From NCBI GenBank assembly GCA_029204225.1, contig CM055107.1:43985408-44049407 (forward strand): DNA of 64,000 bases, given 5' to 3'. Within the stretch, counting starts at the first letter, position 1; each line of letters starts with the position of its first letter. Source of the stretch: Diphasiastrum complanatum (lineage: Eukaryota > Streptophyta > Lycopodiopsida > Lycopodiales > Lycopodiaceae). Of this stretch, positions 49,527-60,129 are shown in pieces. The position numbers and the translations under genes are program-made. Below the pieces are notes generated by a model that had not been told where the DNA came from, did not search any database, and was given only the letters and a program-made list of their open reading frames with translations.

Positions 49527-50090
49527 TGATGATAAGGTTTGATAGTTTGTCCTTGAAGTGATGATCTAATTTTCTAGGGTTGCAGTAGAGGGTGGTTGCT
49601 AGTTGATTTGCAAGGCAGGAAATTGTTGGAGATGGCGCGCCCTCAAATATAGTTGAAAGTGGCACATGAATTATTAGAGAAACACATGTTGTTGAGGACT
49701 TTGAACTAGATTCTAATCTCCAAGTTATCAAATCTCATTTTCTTGATGGTTTTTTTCATAGTCCTCATCTATTAGCTGCATGTCCTTTTGGAATGGTTTT
49801 CGAGCATCTTTACGATTGTTTTTCTCTTGATGATTCTGCTAGTAACATCTGGACATATTTCTACTACCAATGCTCACATTTTTGGTGTTGCCTCATCTAA
49901 TATGATGGGGGATCTTCGATGACGCAGCGGAGTGTTTGAATGTTTTTCTCAAGAATGATTAAATGATAAGGAACGATCTTTCGATGTTCAGACAATAGCT
50001 AGATAGCTAGATCATTCATTTAACTTGGTAGGATATCTTAATTAGGTGTCATTGAGACGTCTATGATAGTTAATCTATGAAAAGGAATAT

Positions 50091-50093
<3 letters not shown>
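49527..50093. other. Intergenic sequence, nothing recognised
   Basis: The only frames are short ones interrupted by stops. It ends at a (GA)n tract. Confidence 0.35.

Positions 50094-50161
<68 letters not shown>
50094..50161. repeat. (GA)n microsatellite, about 34 units
   Basis: An uninterrupted GA run. Unlike the tracts at 10.8-13.3 kb, it is not next to module X or the 342-bp units. Confidence 0.97.
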
Positions 50162-50165
<4 letters not shown>

Positions 50166-50559
50166 CGTGAGTATGATTTACACATGGATAATAGAGAATG
50201 TGTAAATTTGAAGCTGTTGGAATACAACGTTCAAATCACAAAAGAGAACCATGTGACCGATAAGGTTTAATACAATAGTTGTGTGCTAAGAGTTGTGAAT
50301 TTACTATGCTTCTTCAGTTGATCAAAGATGCAACTGACAGACATGTAAATCTCTCCATCGTCTTAGATTGCTCCCACTCTCACTCAATTGATTCTGATTC
50401 TGATGACTCGGATTATACGATTGATTTATCTTATCTATATACTAATCCTACACTCTGTGAATATATATACAAAGTAGCAGAGTTTATCGTCTAATCAGTT
50501 CTTGTAAATAATGTGTTTAACACTAAATAGTGATTATAAGAAGAGACTAATTTGATCAG

Positions 50560-51030
50560 TACATTCTGCATTATGAACTGTAGTCAATTAGGTAGATAGT
50601 GATAATTCAACAACATATAATAGCATGATCGAATAGTGATGTAGCCTGCAGTGGATTCGGCAGAAGAAATACTCCATTCTGAGTGGTACTTTGATTATGG
50701 TCGATTCGATAGTTCAAGTCAAAGTCAAGTAGATGTCGATACTCGAGAATCGATAGTGCGTCAATAGTTGATAGTCGATAGTTGACTGCTCGAGTCGATT
50801 AGATGAAAGTTGTCTACCTCAAATCCAAATACCTAGTATCGGGGTCGAATCGTGTTGACCTTTGTTTTCTCTCAAATCTTCATATATTTTTATAGACTGT
50901 TCAAATATGCATGTAAAACTGAAAATTGTCTCGAATAACTGTTCATTTCTATTGAATGTTATGATGAGTGAGTATGTATAGTAGATGGATGATAGAATTA
51001 AGTGAGCAGGAGTAAGATTAAACTCCAACA
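50560..51030 (-). mobile_element. LTR of copia remnant H (left end uncertain)
   Basis: On the minus strand it starts TGTTGGAGTTTAATC at 51030, immediately after the purine tract AAGGGAGAG. The related start TGTTGGTTTTTAATC occurs at 52057. The far end is not defined, and 50560 is only an estimate. The stretch near 50700-50810 is rich in 'gtcgat' words. Confidence 0.55.
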
Positions 51031-51930
51031 CTCTCCCTTAAGCTTACTGCTAGAAACTTGAATGAAAATTCAAAATACTAATTAGGGTGGTAGTACGCTT
51101 CTATTTAGACACTGGTTTTGTTAGTATATCAACCAACATACTCTCCGTATCATGACAATAAATCAATTAGACTTTCTTATTTTGAACCTTCTCTCTTAGA
51201 TATGAAATTGAACTTTGATATGTTTAGTTCTAGAGTGAGTTCATGGGTCCAGTGAAAGTGCTTATATGTCATAGTGTAATGCGGTTGGTTTGATTTGTTG
51301 AAATTAGATCCTGGAGTAGTCTTCTGAGCAAGACAATGAATTTTGCTTTCGATTGTTCCATGAAATGGGTCCTCCTGCAAGGAAATGTAAGTAGCCTGAG
51401 GTGGATTCCTCGGTATCCACATCTCTAGCCCAATCTGAGTCTGAATAAGTATTTAAGATTAGTGTGTCCACTGAAATTTCCATCACAACACAAAGCACAA
51501 TGCTTTGTGGTTTGTATGTACCTCAATATTCTTTGTAGAGCTTTCCAATATGGTAGGCCTAAATTCGACATGTATTAGGACAATGTGTTGATTGTGAAGG
51601 GAATACCAGGTCGTGTGCATATCATGTGGCATGAGGGAGCCAATAATCAACTGGTAGGGGTATTTACACATTTGCTTCTGCTCTTGCCCCACACCCTTTG
51701 GGCACATGTCCTTAAATAGTTTGAACCTTGGATCATAGGTGAGTCTATGGATTTGTACTCTTCCATGCCATACATGTGAATATGTTGATTAGAATATATC
51801 TTTGCTAGCCTATAATTATTCTAATGCTTGTTCTGTCTCTTGTGATCTCAATGCCAAGTAGACAGTGTACTGGGCCCAAATAAATCATTTCGAATTCCTT
51901 CGATAGTAATGCCTTGGTCTCATGTAATAG
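51031..51930 (-). pseudogene. Copia remnant H: RT end and RNase H
   Basis: The minus frames give an RT tail (SKEFEM, LGPVHCLLGIEITRD) near 51925-51830 and a decayed connection with a YPYQLIIGSLM-like segment near 51660. RNase H follows (TYSDSDWARDVDTEESTSGY, GGPISWNNRKQ near 51455-51340) and the region before the polypurine tract (LREKVQ-like near 51190). It has many stops and frameshifts. Its RT end abuts the truncated LTR of a second, similar copy at 51930-52057. Confidence 0.7.
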
Positions 51931-52520
51931 CTGATTCGAACTATTGATGATTTCCTAGTGTATTTTTGCAGACTGTTGTAGAGAGTGAGTATTTACATTG
52001 TACAAGAGTACTTAGAAGATGAATGTAGGTGAGTAGGAGTAAGATTAAAAACCAACACTCTCCCTTACGCATTGCTAGGAACATGAATGAATATTTAACA
52101 TACTACCTAAGGTAGCATGTTTATCCTTTGACAAAGGATTTGTCAGAATATCAGCCAACTTGCTATCGGTATGACAATAGCTTAATGTGACATCTTTATT
52201 CTGAACTTTCTCTCTAAGAAAATGAAATTGAACTTGAATATGTTTAGTTCTAGAGTGAGTTCATAGGTCAGAGAACAAACAATGCAGCTATGATTGTTGC
52301 AATGAAGTGTTGTTGGTCTGTTCTACTGAAATTTCAGATTGTCGACTAATCTTCTGAGCCAAATAATCTCCTTTATTGCAGAGGTGGCTGCAACATATTC
52401 GGAAGAAAATGCATTTCTACTTTCGACTATTCTATGACATGGGTCCTCCTGCAAGAAAGTATAGGTAGTCAAAGGAGGATTTTCTGGTATTAACATCTCC
52501 AGCCAAATAGGTGAAAAGAC
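51931..52520 (-). pseudogene. Copia remnant H2: RNase H end, polypurine tract and truncated LTR
   Basis: 52058-52520 repeats the RNase H-to-polypurine text of H, sharing for example 'tatgtttagttctagagtga' with 51218-51240. An LTR start lies at 52057, but only about 125 bp remain before the RT of H begins. Two 3' ends of one family thus lie in direct orientation about 1 kb apart, through recombination or insertion of one copy near the other. Confidence 0.6.
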
Positions 52521-53140
52521 ATGGCTTTCATATTTTATATTTCTATTGAGATTGGAAAAAATGACTAGAACTGTTGTATCTATTTCAATGGTTGTAGATG
52601 AAACAAATGTCGATATAGGTGTTGAAGCTGAAATGGCTTCAAAATTTGAGCAGACAACTTGTCGCTCAGTTATTTTGTCAGAGTCTAGTTTGACATTATC
52701 TCATATTCTTGAAAAAAGTATACTAGATCTTCTTGTATATACTATAAACAATGATAAGTATATGTCTTTTAATGATATAGAAGATATTTTGATTTGAGAG
52801 AAGATGAAGTCTTTTCTATTTGTACAAAATAATATGTTTAATTTTTAGATATTATAGACTATAGTTACGATAATCTCGAAAGTGAGATTGATTACGATAA
52901 AGACGACAACTAGAAAAATGGCAATGAAGCTTTGGAGGCCATGATGAAAAAAAACAAAGTTTATTCTGAAACGTTGCCGAGTGAGGAGGAATTTTTGGAG
53001 TTTCAAAAGAGGTATCCACCAAAGATTCATGACCTTCCCTCAAGAACTGAAGTATCTGGTGGAGGCCATGACATGACCACAGAAAAAGTTGTTGAGTTCG
53101 ATGATTATGACCTAGTAACTTTTAATGTATAACATTGGTT
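52521..53140 (+). other. Short open frames of unknown nature
   Basis: An 83-codon frame (52546-52797) and a stretch with an acidic, Glu/Lys-rich frame (52852-53130, LPSEEEFLEFQKRYPPKIHD) have protein-like composition but match nothing I recognise. They could be scraps of a transposon ORF or of a gene. Confidence 0.25.
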
Positions 53141-53306
53141 TATGATTTTGTTATTGTATTATTCTTTCTAATATACAGGGAGATAAAAGTGCACAAAGAA
53201 ATATATACAGCCTTTAGATCCATACGAAAGGAGATTGCTCCTTCATGACAATACCATCCATCTCAATCTTGGAGAGGATAAAGAATAAATTATAATATCA
53301 ATACTA

Positions 53307-53512
53307 GCAATTATATCCATAGCCATGAGGACATTCAAAGGATCATACACTCGTTGCTTGATATTCTTCTCATCATATTGTTGAAAAGAACATCCATTTA
53401 GGATAAACAAGAGACTAAGAAAATGGTAAATAGGACATCTAGTTCCAAATGAGATTATCATTGATGGATGAAAATGTTACCTGATTATCAGTAACAACAA
53501 TTATAAATCCAG
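53307..53512 (-). pseudogene. DP transcription factor gene fragment, copy 2
   Basis: On the minus strand an exon end (53512-53481: PGFIIVVTDNQ) is followed by a GT donor (GTAACA). After an intron of about 97 bp, an exon (53383-53307) reads [26 protein letters not shown]. This is the second half of the plant DP winged-helix domain (family form [23 protein letters not shown]). About 170 bp, including the intron, match fragment 1 at 16738-16915, and similarity stops on both sides. The exon lacks a clear AG acceptor. The next exon (KDKKEIQW) is not found downstream. Not functional. Confidence 0.8.
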
Positions 53513-54169
53513 GAACTTTTGATGAGAGCAATACTTAATCTTAGAACTTACCAAAAATGTGAGTCAAAATAACAACAATGTCACCAATATATGGATCATA
53601 CTAGTACTGGGGGAGGGTGTTATAAACTAGAATGCATATTAAGTTCAGTAACTTGCCTCATTATAAGTGGTGCGGCCCTTACTTTTCACTTTCTCACAAA
53701 CTGCAAATAAGATAGTGGAAGAATACTCATCACTAAATTTCAAAATTATCATATGCAAACATGAATAACTAATGACAGTTACCTGCCAAGATGTTTAGGG
53801 AATGAAAGTGGTTAATCTTACCTTTTAAGAGCTCACAGAATCACAAATAGGAACAGTTAAAATTACAAGTTGGCTGAGGCTGACTTGCTAATAAGTACTA
53901 ACCTTTTAAACTAAACTGCCGAATACTCATGCCTCTCTTTTCTCTAAACAAGAAACATTGACCTCGATTTTGTCTTTGCTTGAAAAACCTTAGTTTCAGT
54001 GCCATTTCAGGCCCCTATTTGGAAAATGCACAAAGCCGTATGGAATACGTATTCTCATACTTATTGTCAATCATAAATCCAAGAGGTGAAGTATAAAATT
54101 TATTCAAAAATGCCAAGTAAATTGAACAATCTAGGTAAAAACTCTCTTTTGAGACTACAATTTTACAAC

Positions 54170-54535
54170 TTACTGCTTGTCCAATTGCTTAAAACCATAT
54201 GTAGTGTCCATTTCATCTTCTAGTCCATTTAAGTTTTGTATTTGTCCTAACAGACTATTGAATTCAGGGGCAGCCATAGCAACATCACTGCCAAAAGATG
54301 GAGAGTCACTGCTTCCACTTTTTAATGAAATTGAGGGCCTAGAAGCTGCAGGATGGCCAAAATTTCCTGCAAAATACTGATCATTTAGGTGGATAATAAG
54401 CTTGGCCTATAATCCATCTCTAAAATAGACTATGACAGTGTTTCTAAATCTAGATATGAAGCCAATGGTATTTTCTATCATTTTGTTGTAGGCCTCTGAT
54501 CTGATGAGCTCTACAATAACAGAATGGCCTGTACA
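54170..54535 (-). pseudogene. Two exon-like segments of an unidentified host gene
   Basis: On the minus strand, after TTGTTCTGTACAG (an acceptor-like site near 54535), a frame reads GHSVIVELIRSEAYNKMIEN ... VYFRDGL to about 54416. A second open segment reads QYFAGNFGHPAASRPSISLK, then FGSDVAMAAPEFNSLLGQIQ, and ends with a stop after KQLDKQ near 54170. The Ser/Pro/Gly-rich second part looks like a natural C-terminus. I do not recognise the protein. A TAG after RDGL may mark an intron or decay. It lies upstream of DP fragment 2 on the same strand but matches no DP region known to me. Confidence 0.35.
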
Positions 54536-55402
54536 GAACAAATATTAATCATTTTCTAAGTCAGATATCATCTAACTACCACCTATATTGATATTAGCAA
54601 GTCATTAGTAGTAGTAGCACATGACATTAAAAAAGCCCATAATGAGTAAAGTGGGCCGAAAGAAAGTTAAAAACATAGAGTCTAAGATTCAAGGACTTGA
54701 AATATTCTTAACTAGGGCTAATAGGAGTTAGCCGGTCGTTAAGTGTTACCTAGGCAAAATAAAGCCAATTGTAATCAATTTTTGTGCAAAAGAGTTGATA
54801 TAGATATTACAACATGGTATTGGAATACGTAGGGTAAAGTCATAACAATGTCATGTTTAAAAGTCCATTCAAATTCTTCTTCAGTCTTCAAAAGAGTTTC
54901 GAGTGACAAAATATGTCGTTCAACATTACATATGAATTTCCTATAGTAATCGACTCATCCAAGAAAGAATCGAAGCGTATGTCTATCTCATATGCTTCTA
55001 CAAAGACTTCTCTACGTCATTATCGAATAACGTTCCTTGAACCACTGCCATTAGAGAAACTTAGAGCCCGATGAGGGCCTTTGAAAAAGATACATTTTTA
55101 TTTTTTTTCTCATTTTCGTAGCCATGTGGACCAATAGAAACCTTGATATCAAGCTTCTATGTAAAATAGATTTTTTTAGATATAAATAAAATAAAAACTT
55201 TTTAAATATTTTCATCGGGCAGCATGTGGAAATGCTATTGGATGTTGAGGCCTACCCTTCTAGCTCATCACTACCCGAAGAGGCCCAAAAATGTTGAAAA
55301 TGAATATGACAGATGGCTGGATTGAGAAAATTGATGTAACATCAATGTACTTACATTGTCAAATCATGGTTGATAGGGTTAACTAGAATTAACTCGTAGT
55401 GC
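54536..55402. other. Intergenic sequence, nothing recognised
   Basis: No conserved frame, LTR boundary or repeat was seen. Confidence 0.35.
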
Positions 55403-55520
55403 CAAATAGTTCAGTGTTTCAAATTTTTGCCTACACATATTTTCAGATTCATGGCTTTTCGCCTACACATATTCTCAGATTCATAGTTCAGTGTTTCAAA
55501 TTTTGGCCTGCACATAACGA
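55403..55520. repeat. Small compound repeat
   Basis: 'agttcagtgtttcaaatttt' occurs twice at the outside, and 'gcctacacatatt(t/c)tcagattcat' twice in the middle. This looks like a local duplication. Confidence 0.6.
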
Positions 55521-55559
55521 ATGGTGCCATCAAGGAAGGTGTGCTCCTATCGACTCTAT

Positions 55560-56815
55560 GATTCTCTTCAATGAGAAGGATGACAATGGATTATGGGTGC
55601 CAAGAAAATATTTGAAAGTCCCTTGGGTTCTGATGCATCCATCATCAAAAGAAACATTTTGAAAAAGCAAAAGGACAAAACTATGATTTCGATCTTATTG
55701 GAAGGGCTTTGACTAGGATCCTTGTATCCATCCTTGGGTTTGTCAAGATCCTCAATGCACAATGGGTTAGATCCATAAGACAAGATCTTAGCAAATTGTG
55801 ACTCATCAAAAAGTACATCCTTGCTTATTTTTACTTTCTTGGATATAGGATCATATATCCTATAGCCCTTGCTATTTTCTCCATAGCCAACAAAAATCCC
55901 TTTGAAGGAGGTAGAATCTTCCTTCCTTCTTGTCTCCAAAGGGATGTGGACATAACAAATACATCCAAAGATTTTAAAATCTTTTACATTGGGTTTCCTA
56001 CCAAACAAAGCTTGATAAGGTGAGATCCCATCAATAGCACTACTAGGAAGTCTATTACACAAGTAATTAGCACATGTTATAGCTTCTCCCCAAAATGAGA
56101 TGGGAAGTGATGCATCAAGTCTTAAAGACTTTGCACATTCACATAGACTCCTATTTTTCCTCTCGGCCACCCCATTTTGTTGGGGGGTGTAGGAACAAGT
56201 GCATTGCAATTTAATGCCATTGATCTCACAAAAGTCTTTCATTTTATTGGAGGTGTACTCTCCTCCATTATCACATCTTAGTGCTTTGATGGAAGTACTA
56301 AGTTGCTTCTCAAGTAGAGACTTGAACGTAATGAAAGCTTTATAAACAAGGCTTTTCTTTGATAGTAACTCAATCCATGCGAATCTAGTACAATTATCTA
56401 TAAAAGTTACATACATCAACGCACCTCCATTACTTGCATGTGAAAAATTATGTACATGAGAATGTATGAAATCCAAGGGAGAGGGAGATCTTGATGAAGA
56501 CCTCTTGTAAGAAGATTTGTGTTATTTTGCAAGGCCACATGCCTCACACATCTTTCCACACTTCTCGATAGCTCTTGGGAGAGCTAGTTCCTTGCTTGCC
56601 ATGGACTCCATAGATTGAAGATTAGGATGGCCTAATCTCTTATGCCAAAGCTCCACTTGAGATAGCTCCTCCCTAGCCAAGTTCACACTTTCATTTGCAA
56701 CATTAGCATCCAACTTGAAACATCTACCTTGCTTAATGCACTAGCTATGCACTTATCATTTTTCAAGATGGAACAAACTCCATTCTTGAAATGCATCTAG
56801 TCCATTGATAAAAAA
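55560..56815 (-). pseudogene. Copia remnant G: pre-integrase and integrase
   Basis: Minus frames show the pre-integrase tail (INGLDAFQEW near 56800), DANVANESVNLAREELSQVE and WHKRLGHPNL, then the zinc Cys pair (CGKMCEAC) at 56713-56560. After a stop in AK/HKSSY comes the integrase core: FIHSHVHNF (first catalytic Asp replaced by His), CDNGGEYTSNK (second Asp present), QQNGVAERKNRS (Glu present), and FGCICYVHIPLETRRKED. It fades after KDGYKDPSQSP near 55670. RT and RNase H are missing. It is close to family B (WHKRLGHPNY; VFGSTCYVHQSLDKRRKDD). Right of 56815 the gene is lost. Confidence 0.82.
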
Positions 56816-57651
56816 TTCATAAATTAGTGAAAGTGGCCTCACACGTGTGGAGTACTATCCACAGTACGGCGTGCACCTGAAACAACAAGTACTATAGTTC
56901 TTGATAGCAATCATTCATATAAATCACAATTCTATTGACTAGAAAACTCACAAAAGTGTAGAATGCAAAAGTCTCATCAATCTCATTAGCAAAATGATGA
57001 TCCTTTTATGGATCAAGTACATCCACGAGTCTGGTACAGTCCAGCAGGTCTTCACACGTGTGAAGAGTGCCACATCACTCAAATCTATCCATTTGATCCA
57101 TCCTTGATCCTTATCCAAAATAGACCTTCTAAAATATGGCTAAAATCCAAAGAGCTAGTCTCCTAAAATATAGGAATATTCCCTACAAAATAGGATCTAA
57201 GGAAAATGGTCAACTCTTATCTTCTAGAACTCTATACACACGTGTGAACATCCACTTGCCATGTGGGAGCATTTACTCATGCACATGCAAGGAAAAGCTA
57301 ATTTCTAGGTGACTAGTCAACTTGACTAAAAACTAGTCATATCATGTTCACACTAACTAGATTGATACAAAATCAAATTAGATATATACAAGTATGAAAA
57401 GTACTTTCTTCCACACGTAGGAACAAGCTCCACACGTGTGAAATCAGATCATCAACATTGTTCTAATGATTGATCTTTATTTACAATAAACAATGTCAAG
57501 TGAGAAGTGACGATTTTCAGCAGAATAACCATGTACGAACTAGTATTTCTAGGCAAATGTGATAAATGCAAGTAGACCCCTCTTAAAGAAAGTAGAGCGA
57601 GCCACCTTTTGATGGTGACCTCTAGTGGGGAGCAAAATTCCACTTGTAATT
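56816..57651. promoter_or_regulatory. LTR-like or leader-like stretch with four CACACGTGTG palindromes
   Basis: Perfect copies lie at 56840-56849, 57053-57062, 57237-57246 and 57431-57440, plus a near copy CACACGTAGG at 57413. The core CACGTG is a G-box, the site of plant bZIP and bHLH factors (family knowledge). The stretch lies where the protease and gag of remnant G, or an inserted LTR, would be. I found no clean LTR ends. Confidence 0.45.
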
Positions 57652-58318
57652 TGTGAAATGTGAAAATGCCACTAGGATGCCACCTAAGGAGCTCTCTTGC
57701 TTATTTAAGAGACTCCCTCTTTGAGAAGAGGAGCTTTTTGTGTATTGTATCTACTCCATGCTGAAATGAGAAGAGTCTCCACGAGTTTGGTGCATCCATT
57801 GAGCTCCTTAATCATGCTTGTTTCTTGAGTGATTGTTCACAGATTCCAGCCAGAATTTGTGAGCACAATTTCTCTACTCTTCTTCTCCTTTGTTACGTCT
57901 CAGGTGGTTACCGCCCTGGAAACCGGGTGTTTCTGCCCGTTTCTAGAAGCTAGTTCTTTACAGTTAAGTCCTCTTGTTTAGAATGGTTTCCAAGTAGAAA
58001 TGTTTCTAAGTTTGCAACATGTATTCCCAGCCTGTCAGTGGGATGAAATGGTTACGTTCACTCAGCTACATGCATTTACAAGCCATGTAACCAATCCTTG
58101 CTCAAGCACAGATTAACGTTCTCGGATAGAGAGCAAGTCTATAAATCTATCTACCAAATCATCCTAAGAAATCAGAGAACAATACAATAACAGAATTAAG
58201 CTACACAACAAGAAACAAGAATCAAGAAAGCTAACTTCCTAACAATATTCTAGCAACCCAAGAATCACAAAACACCCATTTCTTGATGCTTGGAATACCC
58301 AAGAACAATCAAGGACAA
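57652..58318. other. Unassigned, LTR-like texture
   Basis: There is a TGTG start at 57652, a TATA-like 'ttatttaag' near 57700 and a TTCACA near 57837-57842 reminiscent of A and B LTR ends. No primer site or target duplication supports an LTR. Confidence 0.25.
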
Positions 58319-59405
58319 GAGGAGATCTACATGATGAAGCCAAAGGGATAGAACTCAACGATAAGCAATAGCACCTTGTATGCAAAATCCACAAGGCACT
58401 CTACGAACTGAAACAGTCACCCAGAGCCTGGTTCCAGAAGATCAATGCATTTTTGATAGAGAATGGTTTCATTCCAAACTCAGCAGACTCTAATGTCTAT
58501 TTCAAGTCTGTATCAGATTACTTCATCATCATCACTCTCTATGTAGATGATACACTCTTAATCTGAATCTGATGAAAGATACAAAATGCATGCTGGCCCA
58601 GGAATACAAGATGACTGACATGGGTCCAGCCCACTATTGTCTTGGAATCCAAATTCAACAAGATCAACCCAGACGACTGATCTTTATCAGTTAGCAATGA
58701 TATCTCAACAACATGTTGGAAAAGTATGGAATGGCCAACTGCAAACCCAGTCTCTTTCCACTGGACTAAAGCTATCAAAGGAACAGTCTCCTCAACCTGA
58801 GGCAGAAAAGGAGGAGATGAAGCGCTACCCGTTTCAATCCATCATCGACTCACTAATGTACGCAATGATCTGCACGCGACCAGACCTTGCATATTCGGTC
58901 AATACACTCAGCCATTTCCTATCAAATCCAGACGTAGCTCATTGGAAAGTGCTACCAAAGGTCATGAAGTATATCCAAGCAATGACAACTCTCAGCATCT
59001 GCTATGGAGGCAGCCAAACTACCAACATTCTTGAAGCCTACACAGATGCAGATTGGGTAGGAGATGTTGACATTAGAAAATCAACTTCTAGATTTGTATT
59101 TTTATACAACCAAGGCCCAATCTCATGGAACATCAGTAGCAGACCTCGATTATTCGACGAAATTTGAATACATAGCTATCACAAATGCAACCAAAGAGGC
59201 GCTCTGGCTCAGACAACTACTTGCAGACCTTAATCTTATACAAACACTTCCTACAATAATTTATTGTGACAATCAAACCACAATAGCGCTTTCTCTTAAT
59301 CCAAGATTTCACTCTCGAAGCAAACATATAAAAATCAGGTATCATTACCTTAGAGAGAAAGTGCACAATAATGAAGTAGAATTGATCTTCTGTAGAACAA
59401 GTTAC
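58319..59405 (+). pseudogene. Copia remnant F: RT and RNase H, first part
   Basis: The frames begin in RT at EEIYMMKPKGI, then CKIHKALYELKQSPRAWFQKINAFL, TLYVDDTLL (YVDD intact near 58541) and YKMTDMGPAHYCLGIQIQ. RNase H follows: RPDLAYSVNTLSHFLSNPD, YTDADWVGDVDIRKSTS, CDNQTTIALSLNPRFHSRSKHI, ending at FCRTSY at 59405. Several stops, a small deletion after YVDDTLL and a frameshift near 59150 are present. A solo LTR interrupts it; the last codons resume at 60021. Gag, protease and integrase are absent. The family differs from A-E. Confidence 0.85.
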
Positions 59406-60016
59406 TGTTGAATTCACACGTGTGGGATGCCCTACACATGTACTTTTGATCTCCTAAGCCCAATAATACCATAAAGATCAGACTAGCATTGATTGACAAT
59501 AGGAAAGCTGATCATACAAGAAATATTATTGTGTTACAAGCAAGATCTGTCAACAAAATATGAGACTAAGCACAATAAATGTCTCAACTCAACTAGAGAG
59601 AGAAAGTAAAAGTACAAACTCGAGTAGAGAGAGAGGGCACAAAAAACTTAGTCTCAAAATTTGCATCACACAAATTTCATCATCTTCTCAATGAGAGTAC
59701 ATCACATATATATAGATCCATGGACTCTCCTCCTACTTTGAGTTGAATTGGAGTTATGAATCCACCTCTCAAGCTATCTAGACTTATTCAAGCCACCTCA
59801 CTATGTCTAACTGTGCCACCTAGTCTTTTCATGCATTAAATGTGGCATGCAAAGTACAAATGGCAATTCCTATGGTAGCTTGAGTTTCTACTTCTACCTA
59901 CCTTGAATATTTTATTCTAAGATGGGTCTTTACTAAGCCAAAAGAGCTCAATTCATCTTTGGCATTTTTAGGACCCCTACTTACAATATTAGATAGATTT
60001 TTTCAATATTTTGACA
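59406..60016 (-). mobile_element. Solo LTR inside remnant F (611 bp), TTAC duplication
   Basis: Minus orientation: it starts TGTCAAAATATTG at 60016 and ends CACACGTGTGAATTCAACA at 59406. TTAC precedes it (59402-59405) and follows it (60017-60020). Removing it rejoins the RNase H frame of F (CRTSY, then MAADYFTKAL). A TATA-like run (CTATATATATG on minus) lies near 59715. The palindrome is at 59415-59424. Its end nearly matches the end of the solo LTR at 45498-46303. Confidence 0.85.
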
Positions 60017-60129
60017 TTACATGGCAGCAGATTACTTCACAAAGGCTCTATCAAAGGAACAACATCTCAGATTTAACGATATGTTAAATTTGAAGATCAA
60101 AGTTTTTCAGGATCCACATTAAGGGGGAG
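60017..60129 (+). pseudogene. Copia remnant F: gag-pol C-terminus and polypurine tract
   Basis: MAADYFTKALSKEQHLRFND ... FQDPH and a stop (60120-60122) complete RNase H of F. The purine tract AAGGGGGAG (60121-60129) leads into the 3' LTR. Confidence 0.88.

Noticed and set aside
53243-53461. 72-codon minus frame with its own ATG over DP fragment 2
   Set aside because: The ATG and first residues are intron sequence; only the part from QQYDEKNI is DP coding, so the frame is not a gene of its own.
57652-57842. Short LTR candidate (TGTG start, TATA-like box, TTCACA end)
   Set aside because: No primer binding site, no polypurine tract and no target duplication; 190 bp would be very short for these families.
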